From Lentzea sp. NBRC 102530 (GTDB lineage Bacteria; Actinomycetota; Actinomycetes; Mycobacteriales; Pseudonocardiaceae), in NCBI RefSeq assembly GCF_030269365.1, contig NZ_BSTF01000026.1:33096-97095 (forward strand): 64,000 bases of DNA, given 5' to 3'. Under the pieces are notes generated by a model. That model was not told where the DNA came from and searched no databases. It was given only the letters and a program-made list of their open reading frames with translations. Shown here in pieces: positions 33,412 through 42,415 of the stretch. Both the position numbers and the translations under genes were made by a program. Positions within the stretch are counted from its first letter, which is position 1. Each line of letters starts with the position of its first letter.

Positions 33412-33978
33412 TTACTTCGGCAGCTGACGGAGCTTCTCGACCTTGACGGTCTTGCCGTCGGACACCGTGCCGGTCACCGCGACGAGGTCACCGTTGCGCG
33501 GCTTCTCGGTCACCGAAGACAGGTCGAGCGGCGTCTGCAGGCCGTCGACCTGCACCAACGTCGCGTTGTTGCCGTTGACGTCCTTGACCGTGCCGCGGGC
33601 CTGCGCCTTCGCCAGCGCCACGTTGAGCGCCTTGCCGTCCTTGACGCGCACGGTCACGCGCTGGTCGGCCTTGAGGCCCGCGAGGTCACCGCCGCGCAGC
33701 TTCGTGGCGCCGTCAGTGGTCAACGACACCTCGCCGCCGTCGTCCTTGGTGATCACGAGCTTGCCCGTCTCGACGCTGTTCACCCGGCCGACGACGAGCG
33801 TGCTGTCCTTGAGCTCGGCCTTGCCGGGGCCGCCCTTGCCGGGACCGCCGGGGTGGCGTTCGGCGAACGCCGCGGGCGGGCCGTCGTGACCCTCGGCCGC
33901 AGTCGCGACGGCGATGCCGCCCACGGTGAGTCCGACGGCCGCGACGATGGCGCCGGCCCACGCTGATTTCTTCGACAT
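33412..33978 (-). CDS. Exported protein with repeated OB-like (DUF5666-type) segments
   Basis: A 188-residue exported protein with signal sequence SAWAGAIVAAVGLTVGGIAVA, a Gly/Pro-rich spacer (HPGGPGKGGPGK), then three to four short beta segments of the type VVGRVNSVETGKLVITKDDG, ARGTVKDVNGNNATLVQVDG and VAVTGTVSDGKTVKVEKL. These resemble DUF5666-like repeats of unknown function. It is divergent from the two-component system (80 bp between starts), so it is a plausible target of that regulator; the sequence offers no direct proof. The downstream membrane protein is on the same strand. Confidence 0.65.
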   Translation of the reverse strand: MSKKSAWAGAIVAAVGLTVGGIAVATAAEGHDGPPAAFAERHPGGPGKGGPGKAELKDSTLVVGRVNSVETGKLVITKDDGGEVSLTTDGATKLRGGDLAGLKADQRVTVRVKDGKALNVALAKAQARGTVKDVNGNNATLVQVDGLQTPLDLSSVTEKPRNGDLVAVTGTVSDGKTVKVEKLRQLPK

Positions 33979-34058
33979 GCGCCCCAGGGTGCGCGCGCAA
34001 TCTGAGGGCCAGCTGAAGGCGAGTCGCCCGAAGCCGGGATGATCAGCAGAATGGAGGG

Positions 34059-34727
34059 GTGTCCGCCAGGGTGTTGGTGATCGAGGACGCCGAGGCGATC
34101 GGCGCCGCGGTGTCGTCCGCGTTGCGCGAGTCCGGGTACGAGGTGCAGCACCGCCTGGACGGGCGCCAGCTGGAGACCGACCTCGGCCGCTTCCGCCCGG
34201 ACCTGGTCGTGCTCGACGTGATGCTGCCCGGCCGCGACGGGTTCCAGCTGCTCGAGGTCATCCGCCGGTCCTCCGGCGCGGGGGTCGTGATGCTGACCGC
34301 GCGCGACGGCGTGCCGGACCGGTTGCGCGGGCTCGCGGGTGGTGCCGACGACTACGTGGGCAAGCCGTTCGTGCTCGCCGAACTGGTCGCGCGGGTGTCC
34401 GCGGTGCTGCGCAGGCTCGGCCGCACGCCGTCGACCGTGCAGGTCGGCGACCTGGTCGTGGACGCCGACGCCGGGGTCGTGATGCGCGCAGACCAGCCGA
34501 TCGAACTGACCGCGACCGAACTGCGGCTGCTCGTCTACCTGGCCGCGCAGCGCGGGCGCGTCGTGTCGAAGACGCAGATCCTCACGGCCGTGTGGGGCTA
34601 CGAGGACTACGACCCGAACCTGGTCGAGGTCCACGTCAGCGCCGTGCGTCGCAAGATCGAGGAACACGGCACACGGCTCGTGCACACCGTTCGCGGCCTT
34701 GGGTACGTGCTGCGGGCCGAAGAATGA
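34059..34727 (+). CDS. OmpR/PhoB-type response regulator
   Basis: A 222-residue DNA-binding regulator: receiver domain with phospho-acceptor D53 (VVLDVMLPGRDG), acidic pair E9/D10 and conserved KPF, then a winged-helix domain (IELTATELRLLVYLAAQRGRVVSKTQIL ... VHVSAVRRKIEEHG ... VRGLGYVL). The start is uncertain. GTG 34059 directly overlaps the GGAGGGG run, while GTG 34071 leaves it 12 bases away. The first is kept because it preserves the full first strand (ARVLVIED). The stop overlaps the kinase start as ATGA. Confidence 0.93.
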   Translation: MSARVLVIEDAEAIGAAVSSALRESGYEVQHRLDGRQLETDLGRFRPDLVVLDVMLPGRDGFQLLEVIRRSSGAGVVMLTARDGVPDRLRGLAGGADDYVGKPFVLAELVARVSAVLRRLGRTPSTVQVGDLVVDADAGVVMRADQPIELTATELRLLVYLAAQRGRVVSKTQILTAVWGYEDYDPNLVEVHVSAVRRKIEEHGTRLVHTVRGLGYVLRAEE

Positions 34728-35998
34728 ACCTCCGCACGGTCTCGTTGCGCCGCCGCGTCGTGGTGTCCGTGCTGCTGGTGCTGTTCCTCGTGCTGGTGGC
34801 GCTGGTCATCTCGGTCGACCGGACGTTCGCCACGCAGTCCTCCCGCGACGTCGACGGGGTGCTGGTCAACACCGAGAACCGCGCGGTCGAGATGCTGAAG
34901 AACGGTCGCCGCCCGGCCGAGGTCGTCGGCCTGCTGACCAAGCGGAACGTGCACGTCACCATCGAGCAGCCCAACGGCACCACGATCGGCGTCAAACCCG
35001 ACGGGCAGTTCGAGGCCCGCAACCGCGTCGTCGGCCGCAACAAGATCACCTTCTACGCCGACACCGAGGCGATCTCGAACGCGCAGCACCGGTTGCGCAA
35101 GCTGCTGCTGATCCTGGGCCTCGTGGCGATCGGGGTCACCGGCCTGCTGATCGTCGTGGCGGTGCGCAAGGCGTTGGCGCCGCTGGACGCCATGACGTCG
35201 CTGGCGCAGTCGATCGCCGCCGGGCATCGCGGCGGGCGGCTGAACCCGTCGCGGACCGACACCGAGCTGGGCAGGACCGCGGCCGCGTTCGACGGGATGC
35301 TCGACTCGCTGGAAGGCTCCGAGCAGCGGACGCGGCGGTTCGTCGCCGACGCCGCGCACGAGCTGCGCACACCGATCACCGGCGTGCAGGCCGTGGCCGA
35401 GGCGTTGGTGCAGGCTCCCGTCGACTCGCCGGACCGCGACCAGATGTCGTTCCTGCTGGTGCGGGAGGCGCGCCGGGCCGGGCGGCTGGTCGACGACCTG
35501 CTGGCGCTGGCGCAGCTCGACGCCGGGTACGAGATGCAGCGCGAGTCCGTCGACCTGCTCGGCCTGGCCGAGGCCGAGGTGGCGCGGACCCGGTTCGTGG
35601 CCCCGGACTTCGACATCGCCGCCGAGGGCGTCCCGGTCGCGGTCGTCGGGGACGGGCAGCGCCTCGCGCAGGTGCTGGCGAACCTCGTGGACAACGCGCG
35701 GCAGGCGACCGGTCCTACCGGGACGGTCCGCATCAGGGTCGACCTGACCGGGTTCACCGTGTCCGACAACGGCCCCGGCGTGCCGGACGCCGAGCGGGAG
35801 CGGATCTTCGACCGGCTGGTGCGGCTCGACGACGCCCGCGACCGGCGTTCGGGCGGCTCCGGGCTCGGGCTCGCCATCGCGCGGGGCGTGGTCCGGGCGC
35901 ACGGTGGTGACCTGACCTGCGAGCCGTCGGCGTCCGGCGCGGTCTTCCGGGTGCGGCTGCCTGCCGTCAATCCGGTCGCCACACCAGTCGTTCTCTGA
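34724..35998 (+). CDS. Sensor histidine kinase, HAMP-HisKA-HATPase
   Basis: A 424-residue membrane kinase: TM1 (VVVSVLLVLFLVLVALVISV), an extracytoplasmic sensor of about 100 residues, TM2 (LLLILGLVAIGVTGLLIVVA), a HAMP-like linker, the phosphorylated histidine in FVADAAHELRTPITG, N box LANLVDNARQAT, and G boxes DNGPGVP and GGSGLGLAIARGVV. ATG 34724 overlaps the regulator stop. The extracytoplasmic part has no recognised ligand motif. Together with the regulator it forms a complete two-component system, adjacent to a divergent exported protein that may be its target. Confidence 0.93.
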   Translation: MNLRTVSLRRRVVVSVLLVLFLVLVALVISVDRTFATQSSRDVDGVLVNTENRAVEMLKNGRRPAEVVGLLTKRNVHVTIEQPNGTTIGVKPDGQFEARNRVVGRNKITFYADTEAISNAQHRLRKLLLILGLVAIGVTGLLIVVAVRKALAPLDAMTSLAQSIAAGHRGGRLNPSRTDTELGRTAAAFDGMLDSLEGSEQRTRRFVADAAHELRTPITGVQAVAEALVQAPVDSPDRDQMSFLLVREARRAGRLVDDLLALAQLDAGYEMQRESVDLLGLAEAEVARTRFVAPDFDIAAEGVPVAVVGDGQRLAQVLANLVDNARQATGPTGTVRIRVDLTGFTVSDNGPGVPDAERERIFDRLVRLDDARDRRSGGSGLGLAIARGVVRAHGGDLTCEPSASGAVFRVRLPAVNPVATPVVL

Positions 35999-36011
35999 TT
36001 CCATCGACGGC

Positions 36012-36488
36012 GTGGACGTCGACGTGGTGGTGCAACTGGTCAAGACGGAGTGGACGAAGGACTCCCGGGGCGGCGCCGAGGCGACCCGCCGCACCGCCGC
36101 GCCGGTCGGGTTCGCGCTGCCGCACCTGAGGCCCGCCGTGCACGAGATCCGGTTGAGCGAGCCCGACTTCACGCCCGTGTGGGAGAAGGAGCGCGATCAG
36201 ATCGACCGGATCACGCTCACCCTGCGTGAGGAGGACGACGTGCTGTCCGTGCAGCTGCAGGACACCATGATCGCCACGCCCCGGCGGTGGAACCGGCCGT
36301 CACCGGTCCGGCTGGCGCGCGGCGAGTGGGTGCGCTGGCAGCTCAACCACCGGTGGGCGAGGCCTCGCGACGGCGGCTGGAACTACCTGTTGACCACGCT
36401 GAACCTGGTCTACGGCACGCCCTCGGACGTGAAGCTGTTCCTCGGCACGCCGACGCGGCACGTCGACGAGCAGACCCACCTGCGTTAA
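36012..36488 (+). CDS. Unknown protein, tandem paralogue 1
   Basis: A 158-residue soluble protein starting at GTG 36012, 13 bp after the kinase stop. I do not recognise the family. It has a charged N-terminus (VDVDVVVQLVKTEWTKDSRG), then mostly beta-strand-like sequence with a conserved central ITLTLREEDDVLSVQLQD, RLARGEWVRWQLNHRW, and a C-terminal YGTPSDVKLFLGTPTRHVDE. There is no signal peptide or membrane segment. The next gene is a close paralogue with the same start context, so both were kept after a tandem duplication. Confidence 0.7.
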   Translation: MDVDVVVQLVKTEWTKDSRGGAEATRRTAAPVGFALPHLRPAVHEIRLSEPDFTPVWEKERDQIDRITLTLREEDDVLSVQLQDTMIATPRRWNRPSPVRLARGEWVRWQLNHRWARPRDGGWNYLLTTLNLVYGTPSDVKLFLGTPTRHVDEQTHLR

Positions 36489-36530
36489 TCCAGTCGCTCC
36501 ACCGCAGTGCTCTTTGGTTGCATCGTCAGC

Positions 36531-37010
36531 GTGGACGTCGACGTGGTGGCGCAGTGGGTGAAGACCGAGTGGACCAAGAAGTCTCGCGGCATGCCCGGTG
36601 CGGCTCTGCGCAACGCCGCGCCGGTCGGGTTCGTGCTGCCGCACGTGTCGCCCGCTGTGCACGAGGCCTGCCTGTACGAGCGGTACGACTTCAAGCCGTT
36701 GTGGTCGGATGAGAGCGACGAGCTCGACCGGTGGACGGTGCAACTGCGTGAAGACGACGGCGTGCTGTCCGTGCAGCTCCAGGAGACCGTGTGGAACAGG
36801 CCCCGGCGGTGGACCCGGCCGGCGCCGGTCCGGCTGGCTCGCGGTGAGTGGGTGCGCTGGCAGATCAACCACCGGTTCGGGCGGATGTACGACGGCGCGT
36901 GGACGTACCGGCTGACCACGTTGAACCTGGCGTACGGCACGCCGACGGACGCGAAGGTCTTCCTCGGCACGCCCACCCGGCGCGTGGACGAGCGGATCCA
37001 CCTCAGCTAG
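36531..37010 (+). CDS. Unknown protein, tandem paralogue 2
   Basis: A 159-residue paralogue of the preceding protein. GTG 36531 is chosen over an earlier in-frame codon (36507) because it aligns exactly with the neighbour's GTG (VDVDVVAQWVKTEW against VDVDVVVQLVKTEW). The DNA just upstream is also similar (TTGCATCGTCAGC against TTCCATCGACGGC). Conserved landmarks are APVGFVLPH, WTVQLREDDGVLSVQLQE, RLARGEWVRWQINHRFG and YGTPTDAKVFLGTPTR. Function unknown. Its stop is 1 bp from the converging protease stop. Confidence 0.7.
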   Translation: MDVDVVAQWVKTEWTKKSRGMPGAALRNAAPVGFVLPHVSPAVHEACLYERYDFKPLWSDESDELDRWTVQLREDDGVLSVQLQETVWNRPRRWTRPAPVRLARGEWVRWQINHRFGRMYDGAWTYRLTTLNLAYGTPTDAKVFLGTPTRRVDERIHLS

Positions 37011-37011
37011 A

Positions 37012-37905
37012 TCAGCCGACCGCCGCGGGCGTCGCCGCGAAGGTGTTGCAGGCGTCCGTCGAGTTGGCCTTGAAGCCCGCGCCCGCCCACTGCGCCTGGT
37101 TCTTCGCCGACCCGTGCGCGTTGTTCTCGGGGTCTTCCTCGATGGCGTACTGGAAGTCCTCCTGGGCGGAGCGCGCGAGGCCCGCCGTCACCGAACCGCG
37201 CCCGGCCGCCGCGGCGAGGAACATGCCGGCGAAGCAGTTCGCCTGCAGCTCGATCCGCCGGGACATCTCGAGGCCCGCCGGGGTCTTCTCGCCCGCGTCG
37301 GTGATCTTCAGGTCCGCCGCCCGCAGCAGGCCGGTGAGCGCCTGCACGTGGTGGCCGTACTCGTGCGCGAGCGTGGCGAGGTGGGTCGCCGGGGCCTCAC
37401 CGCCGCCGTTGTCGCGCAGCCGGGCCGTGGGCATGTAGATCGTGCGGTTGCGGCCGCAGTAGTACGCCACCGCGTGGTCCGATTCCGGGGCGGCGCCGCA
37501 CGGGCCGTCCTTCAGCGTCGGCGAGGCGTCCAGGACGGGCTTGTCGAACGGCAGGTTCGCGGCCTGCAGCACCGGGCCCCACGCCGCGTCCAGGCAGTCG
37601 ACGCCCGCCGCGTAGTACGCCGCCAGCTGCTCGTCCGCGACGCCGAACTGCGGCAGCGCGCACGTCGCCGGCGCGATCGTCGCCGGCTTGACCAGCAACG
37701 GGTGGTCGGCCAGCCGGTAGACCGCACGGGGGCGGATCGGCGTCGACGGCTCGGTCGGCGGCGTCGACGCGGGCTTCGACCCCGCCAGCGCGTGCCCCGT
37801 CACCACTCTCGGGCGACTCAGTTGACCGATTCCGAGGACGAACGCGACCACCAGCACGAACACTCCCGCGAGCAGGACAGGGTTGTTCTTGGCCGGTGGG
37901 GTCAC
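37012..37905 (-). CDS. Membrane-anchored neutral zinc metalloprotease 1 (YpfJ-like)
   Basis: A 297-residue protein with an N-terminal membrane anchor (NPVLLAGVFVLVVAFVLGIG) and an extracytoplasmic peptidase domain. The zinc motif HEYGHH (HExxH) lies in LATLAHEYGHHVQALTG, and the distal ligand region is RRIELQANCFAGMFL. YYCGRNRTIYMP precedes the active-site helix, as in the putative neutral zinc metallopeptidase family PF04228. It is the shortest of three tandem paralogues and lacks the proline-rich cytoplasmic head of the other two. It lies 12 bp after the next gene on the same strand. Confidence 0.85.
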   Translation of the reverse strand: MTPPAKNNPVLLAGVFVLVVAFVLGIGQLSRPRVVTGHALAGSKPASTPPTEPSTPIRPRAVYRLADHPLLVKPATIAPATCALPQFGVADEQLAAYYAAGVDCLDAAWGPVLQAANLPFDKPVLDASPTLKDGPCGAAPESDHAVAYYCGRNRTIYMPTARLRDNGGGEAPATHLATLAHEYGHHVQALTGLLRAADLKITDAGEKTPAGLEMSRRIELQANCFAGMFLAAAAGRGSVTAGLARSAQEDFQYAIEEDPENNAHGSAKNQAQWAGAGFKANSTDACNTFAATPAAVG

Positions 37906-37917
37906 GCTCTCCCCTTC

Positions 37918-39192
37918 CTAGGAGACGGCTCCTGCGTCGGCGGCCCAGGTGTTGCACTCGGACGCCTTGTTCGACTTGTAGCCCCGGTCCACCCACGCCG
38001 CGTTGTTCTGCGGCGTGCCGTGGTCCTTCGTCGGATAGATGTCGTAGTCGCCGCGGTTGCCCGCGTCCGTCAGCGCCACCCTGATCACGTCGAGCGGGAT
38101 CGCTCCGTGCGACAGCGGGGCCAGCGACATGCCTCCGAAGCAGGTCGCCTGCAGCTCCATCCGGCGGTTCAGGTCGAGGCCCTTCGGAGTATCCCACCCG
38201 CCCGCGTCGTACTGCGCGCGGTCCGACGCTTTGAGCATCCCGGTCAGCCACTGGATGTGGTGGCCGTACTCGTGGGCGAGCTGTCCGAGGTACTTGCCGG
38301 GGTGGTTCGGGTTGTTCGGGTTGCGCTCGGCGGCGTAGGCGTTGGCCGTCCAGTAGATGCCGCCCTGGCAGTACCGGGCCGTCTGGTCCGGGCGCACCGT
38401 GCCGCACGGGTACTGCGCCTGCTCGGTGATGATGTGCAGCTCAACGGGCTGGTACGGCAGGTTCGCCGCCTGCAGCGCGGGCTTCCACATGTTCTCGATG
38501 CACGGCAGCGCGGCGCGCAGGAAGTTGTCCTGGCCCGCGGGCGAGTAGTCCATCGGCGGCAGCGCGCAGCCCGAGATCGTGTTCGCGCCGAAACCCGGCT
38601 TGAGGAACGGGTGGTCGGCCAGCGCGTACACGGCCTTCGGTCCCGCGGGCGTCTGCGGGGCGGAGGGCGTCCGCGACGACGGGGCGCGCGGGGCGCTGGT
38701 CGACGGTTGCGCCGGCTCGGTGGTCGTGGGGAGCGTGAAGGTCGGGCTGTACGTCGTGTAGTTCGAGTAGCCCGTGTCCTTGACCTTGCTGTTCAGCGTC
38801 GCCGCGAACAGGCCGACGGCGCCGAGGCCGAGGACCACGACACCGCCCAGGACGAGGGCGACGATCGGTCCGCTGCTCTTGCGGCGCGGCGGCGGGAACT
38901 GGCCGTAGCCCTGCGGACCCCACTGCGGGTGCGGCGGGGGCATCACGGGGCCGGGAGGAGGCGGGCCGTAATAGCCCGGCGGTGGACCCTGCGGCATGCC
39001 CTGCGTGGGCGGGCCCTGCGGCGCGTTGTACGGGGGTGGCGGGCCCTGCGGCGGAGGACCCTGCGGCGGTCCCTGCGGCGGTGGCGCGCCGTACGGGCCT
39101 TGTGGCGGACGCTGCCCGAGCGGTGCGGGCATCGGTGGCGGGCCGACCGGGCGCGGCGGCGGCCAAGTGCCCGGCGGCGGTGGTTGCGTCAT
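37918..39192 (-). CDS. Membrane-anchored neutral zinc metalloprotease 2, proline-rich N-terminus
   Basis: A 424-residue protein. ATG 39192 is chosen because GGGGGAC lies upstream and the sequence MTQPPPPGTWPPPRPVGPPP matches the start of its neighbour. About 110 residues of Pro/Gly-rich cytoplasmic head precede one membrane segment (ALVLGGVVVLGLGAVGLFA), a Thr/Pro linker, and the peptidase domain with LAHEYGHHIQWLTG and RRMELQATCFGGM. The head resembles proline-rich regions that bind envelope or cell-division partners in actinomycetes; here that is only an analogy. It sits between protease 1 and protease 3. Confidence 0.85.
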   Translation of the reverse strand: MTQPPPPGTWPPPRPVGPPPMPAPLGQRPPQGPYGAPPPQGPPQGPPPQGPPPPYNAPQGPPTQGMPQGPPPGYYGPPPPGPVMPPPHPQWGPQGYGQFPPPRRKSSGPIVALVLGGVVVLGLGAVGLFAATLNSKVKDTGYSNYTTYSPTFTLPTTTEPAQPSTSAPRAPSSRTPSAPQTPAGPKAVYALADHPFLKPGFGANTISGCALPPMDYSPAGQDNFLRAALPCIENMWKPALQAANLPYQPVELHIITEQAQYPCGTVRPDQTARYCQGGIYWTANAYAAERNPNNPNHPGKYLGQLAHEYGHHIQWLTGMLKASDRAQYDAGGWDTPKGLDLNRRMELQATCFGGMSLAPLSHGAIPLDVIRVALTDAGNRGDYDIYPTKDHGTPQNNAAWVDRGYKSNKASECNTWAADAGAVS

Positions 39193-39319
39193 CGCCTGAG
39201 GTCCCCCCATTGATCGTCCTGGGTCGGGTACGAGCATAGGCGGACGGAGATCGCGTGTCCCCCGACCGGGCTAACGCGTCCCGCCCACGTCGATGAGACG
39301 CGCGGGCCGGAGGTTCGGT

Positions 39320-40705
39320 TCACGAGACGTCCCCCGCGCTCGCCGCCCACGTGTTGCACGCCTTGATGTTGTTCTGCTTGTGGCCGTGCATGACCCACCT
39401 GTCGTTGTTGGGTGCACTGCCGTGGTCGGGCCTGCGGTCGTAGTCGCCGCGCTTGCCCGCGTCGCTCAGGCCGGTGTTCACGACCTCCATCGGCACGACG
39501 TTCTTGTGCGAGAACGGCGCCAGCGTCATCCCGCCGAGACACGTCGCCTGCAGCTCCAGCCTCCGGTTGAGCTCGAGCCCCTTGGGCGTGTCGAACCCGC
39601 CGACGTCGTACTGCGCCTGGTCGGCCGCCCGCATCATGCCCGTCAGCCACTGCACGTGGTGCCCGTACTCGTGGCTGAGCTGCCCGAGGTACACGCCGGG
39701 ATGCCGCACCGTGGTGCCACCCTCGTTGGCGTAGTAGTTGCCGGGCCAGTAGATGACGCCCCGGCAGAACATGGCCGTGGCGTTGTTCTGCCGCGACCCG
39801 CACGGCGTCTGCGTCGTGCCGGTGAACACCTGCAACTCGGCCGGCTGGTACGGCAGGTTCGCGGCCTTGAGCGCCGGCTGCCACGCCTTCTCGATGCACG
39901 GCAGGGCCGCTTCGAGGAACCGCTTCTCCCCGGCGGGGCTGTATTCCATCTGCGGCAACGGACACGAGTCGAAGTCGTTGGCGCCGATGTTCGTGCTGAA
40001 GATCGGGTGGTCGGCGAGCTTGTAGACGGCCTTCGGTCCCACCGGCGTCTGCTGCGTGCTCGTCTGCCGTGTCGGAGTGGTGGGGCGGGTGGTCGTCGTG
40101 GTGGTGGTCGTGGCCGCCGCGGACGTGTAGGTGGGGCTGTAGGTCGTGTAGCTCGAGTAGCCGGTGTCCTTGACCTTGCTGTTCAGGGTGGCCGCGAAGA
40201 CGCCGATCGCGCCCAGGCCGAGGACCACCACGCCGCCCAGGACGAGGGCGATGATCGGGCCGCTGCCGCTGCGGCGCGGTGGGGCCATCGGGTAGGGCGG
40301 CGGGGCGAACGCGCCGGGGTGGCCCCAGTTCTGGTGGTGCGGGGGGACGGCCGCCCGGGGTGGCGGCATGACGGGGCGCGGTGGTGGAAGCGGGGCACGG
40401 CCGGGAGGTGGGGCGTACCTGGGAACGGCCGGTGGTGGGGCGTAGGCAGGTGGCGCGCCCACGCCGGTTGGCGTGCCGTATGGAGGTGGGGCGCCCAGGG
40501 CCGGTGGTGGGGCGTACGGAGGAGGCGCTCCCACGGGAGATGGCGTGCCATGAGGAGGAGGCGGCCCCATCGGCGGGCGCGCTCCCGGCGTCGGTCCCTG
40601 GGCTGGACGAGAGGGCAACGGGTGGCCGGGCCTGGGCGAGGACATGGGCGGCGGGCCCACCGGGCGTGGTGGCGGTCGGTTGCCCGGCGGCGGTGGTTGC
40701 GTCAT
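39320..40705 (-). CDS. Membrane-anchored neutral zinc metalloprotease 3, proline-rich N-terminus
   Basis: A 461-residue paralogue. ATG 40705 gives MTQPPPPGNRPPPRPVGPPP and a ~150-residue Pro/Gly/Tyr-rich head with repeated GAPPPYAPPP-type units. Next come the membrane segment ALVLGGVVVLGLGAIGVFA and a juxtamembrane stretch (ATLNSKVKDTGYSSYTTYSP) nearly identical to protease 2, a poly-Thr linker, and the catalytic domain with LSHEYGHHVQWLTG and RRLELQATCLGGM. Near-identity in the membrane region suggests a recent duplication or gene conversion with protease 2. Confidence 0.85.
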   Translation of the reverse strand: MTQPPPPGNRPPPRPVGPPPMSSPRPGHPLPSRPAQGPTPGARPPMGPPPPHGTPSPVGAPPPYAPPPALGAPPPYGTPTGVGAPPAYAPPPAVPRYAPPPGRAPLPPPRPVMPPPRAAVPPHHQNWGHPGAFAPPPYPMAPPRRSGSGPIIALVLGGVVVLGLGAIGVFAATLNSKVKDTGYSSYTTYSPTYTSAAATTTTTTTTRPTTPTRQTSTQQTPVGPKAVYKLADHPIFSTNIGANDFDSCPLPQMEYSPAGEKRFLEAALPCIEKAWQPALKAANLPYQPAELQVFTGTTQTPCGSRQNNATAMFCRGVIYWPGNYYANEGGTTVRHPGVYLGQLSHEYGHHVQWLTGMMRAADQAQYDVGGFDTPKGLELNRRLELQATCLGGMTLAPFSHKNVVPMEVVNTGLSDAGKRGDYDRRPDHGSAPNNDRWVMHGHKQNNIKACNTWAASAGDVS

Positions 40706-40766
40706 CGCCGAAGATCCCCCAGATGGCGTCTGTTCGAAAGTCCGCCGGAGCATATGAGGACTCCGC

Positions 40767-40772
40767 TATTGT
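40767..40772 (+). promoter_or_regulatory. Candidate -10 box for leaderless DUF2207 transcript
   Basis: TATTGT lies 8 bases before GTG 40781. The hexamer and spacing match those before GTG 29751. Confidence 0.5.
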
Positions 40773-40780
40773 CCGCAGCC

Positions 40781-42415
40781 GTGTTGAAGAACTGGGGTGC
40801 GGCGGTCCTCGTCGCCGCCGCGCTGACGTCCGTCGGGTCCGTCGTGACGGCGGGTGGCGCGCTCGCGCAGCCGCTTCCCGGGACGGTCAGCACCGAGGTG
40901 CGGATGAAGCTGGAGCGGGACGCCCGGCTGTCCGTCACCGAGACGGTCCAGGTGCCCGAGGGCAGGACGGTGCGCAGGACCGTCCCCTTGCGACTGGCCG
41001 TCGGCAACGACCTCGAGCGCCAGTACCAGGTCACCGACGCCAAGGTCGACGGCAAGGGCAGTGCCGGCACCGGTGACGACACGTTCAGCGTCACGCTGGA
41101 AGGCACCTCCACGCTGACCTACACGGTCGTCGGGGCGGTCGCGCCGGTCGGGGACACGCTGGAGGTCCGCTGGCAGGTCGCGGGTGGCTGGGACGCCGAA
41201 CTCGACCGGGTCGCCGTGTCGTTCTCGGCGCCGGACTCGCCGACCTCGGTCAACTGCCTCGCCGGGCCCGTCGGGTCGTCGCAGCCGTGCACGAGCGCGG
41301 ACCTCGCGGACGGCAAGGGCGTGCGCGCGCAGGAGATCAAGCTCGCGCCCCAGGAACGCATCGACATCGCGATCGGGCTGACGGCCGGGGTCGTGCCGCC
41401 GAACGCGGTCGTGGTCGAGCAGTCGGGGCTCCTCGCCGCCTTCGCGCTCACACCGATCAGCGCCGTGGCACTGGGCGCGCTGCTGGTCCTCCTGCTCGGC
41501 GGCGTGGCGTTGCTCTGGTACCTGCGCGGCCGGGACGCCGCCGCGCTCGCCGGTGAGGTCGGCGCGGTGAGCGTCCTCGTTCGCGACGAGCAGAACCGGG
41601 TCGCCTTCGCGTCGCCGGACGGCGTGCTGCCCGGGCAGGTCGGCACGGTCGTCGACGAGCACGTGGACGTCGTCGACGTGACCGCCACGGTGATCGACCT
41701 CGCCGTCCGCAACTACCTGTGGATCACCGAGACCGACGGCCACGACTGGCAGATCGTGCGCCGCAATCCCCTCGACGCCTCGCTGTCCGGCTACGAACGG
41801 GCGGTGGCCGAGGCGTTGCTGCCGCCGCACGTGGAGGCGGTCAGCGTCGCGGAGCTGCGCGGCCGGCAGATCGACCTCGCCGCCGTGCGCGACAAGTTGT
41901 ACGAGGACGTCGTCGAGAAGCGCTGGTTCGTGCGCCGCCCGGACGCCGAGCGCACCAAGTTCTGGTGGGCCGGAATCGCGCTGGCCGCAACGGGCGTCGT
42001 CGCCACGGTCGTGCTCGCGCTCACGGTCGGCAACGCCCTCTTCGGACTCGCCGTCGCCGTCGGCGGGGTGGCGCTCGCGCTCGGCGCGCGGTCCATGCCC
42101 GCCCGCACCAAACGCGGCAGCGAACTCCTCGAACACGTCCGCGGCCTGCGCGGGTACCTCCACGGCGTGACGCCGGACGACGTGCCCGAGGCCGACCGCG
42201 AGCTCGTCTTCTCCCGTTCGCTGCCGTACGCGGTGGTGCTCGGCGAGACCGAGCGCTGGCTGACGACGTTCGGGCAGGGCCAGAACCAGCAGGACCTCTA
42301 CTGGTACGGCAATGCGACCGACTTCCGCCGCAGCTTCCCCGCGTTCCTCGGGGCGCTCGACGGCGTGCTCGCCCAGGCGGGCCACCTGCGATCGCTCCGG
42401 GCGCCGAACCCGTAG
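40781..42415 (+). CDS. DUF2207 family membrane protein
   Basis: A 544-residue membrane protein with signal peptide (LKNWGAAVLVAAALTSVG, cleavage near ALA). An extracytoplasmic beta-rich domain of about 200 residues is typical of DUF2207 (RMKLERDARLSVTETVQVPEG). The first membrane segment is AVALGALLVLLLGGVALLW, followed by a cytoplasmic region, two more segments (FWWAGIALAATGVVATVVLAL; LFGLAVAVGGVALALGA) and a tail with YAVVLGETERWLTTFG. GTG 40781 is preferred because of the leaderless -10 box and the better signal peptide; ATG 40754 is an alternative with GGAG only 3 bases away. Function of the family is unknown. Confidence 0.82.
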   Translation: MLKNWGAAVLVAAALTSVGSVVTAGGALAQPLPGTVSTEVRMKLERDARLSVTETVQVPEGRTVRRTVPLRLAVGNDLERQYQVTDAKVDGKGSAGTGDDTFSVTLEGTSTLTYTVVGAVAPVGDTLEVRWQVAGGWDAELDRVAVSFSAPDSPTSVNCLAGPVGSSQPCTSADLADGKGVRAQEIKLAPQERIDIAIGLTAGVVPPNAVVVEQSGLLAAFALTPISAVALGALLVLLLGGVALLWYLRGRDAAALAGEVGAVSVLVRDEQNRVAFASPDGVLPGQVGTVVDEHVDVVDVTATVIDLAVRNYLWITETDGHDWQIVRRNPLDASLSGYERAVAEALLPPHVEAVSVAELRGRQIDLAAVRDKLYEDVVEKRWFVRRPDAERTKFWWAGIALAATGVVATVVLALTVGNALFGLAVAVGGVALALGARSMPARTKRGSELLEHVRGLRGYLHGVTPDDVPEADRELVFSRSLPYAVVLGETERWLTTFGQGQNQQDLYWYGNATDFRRSFPAFLGALDGVLAQAGHLRSLRAPNP

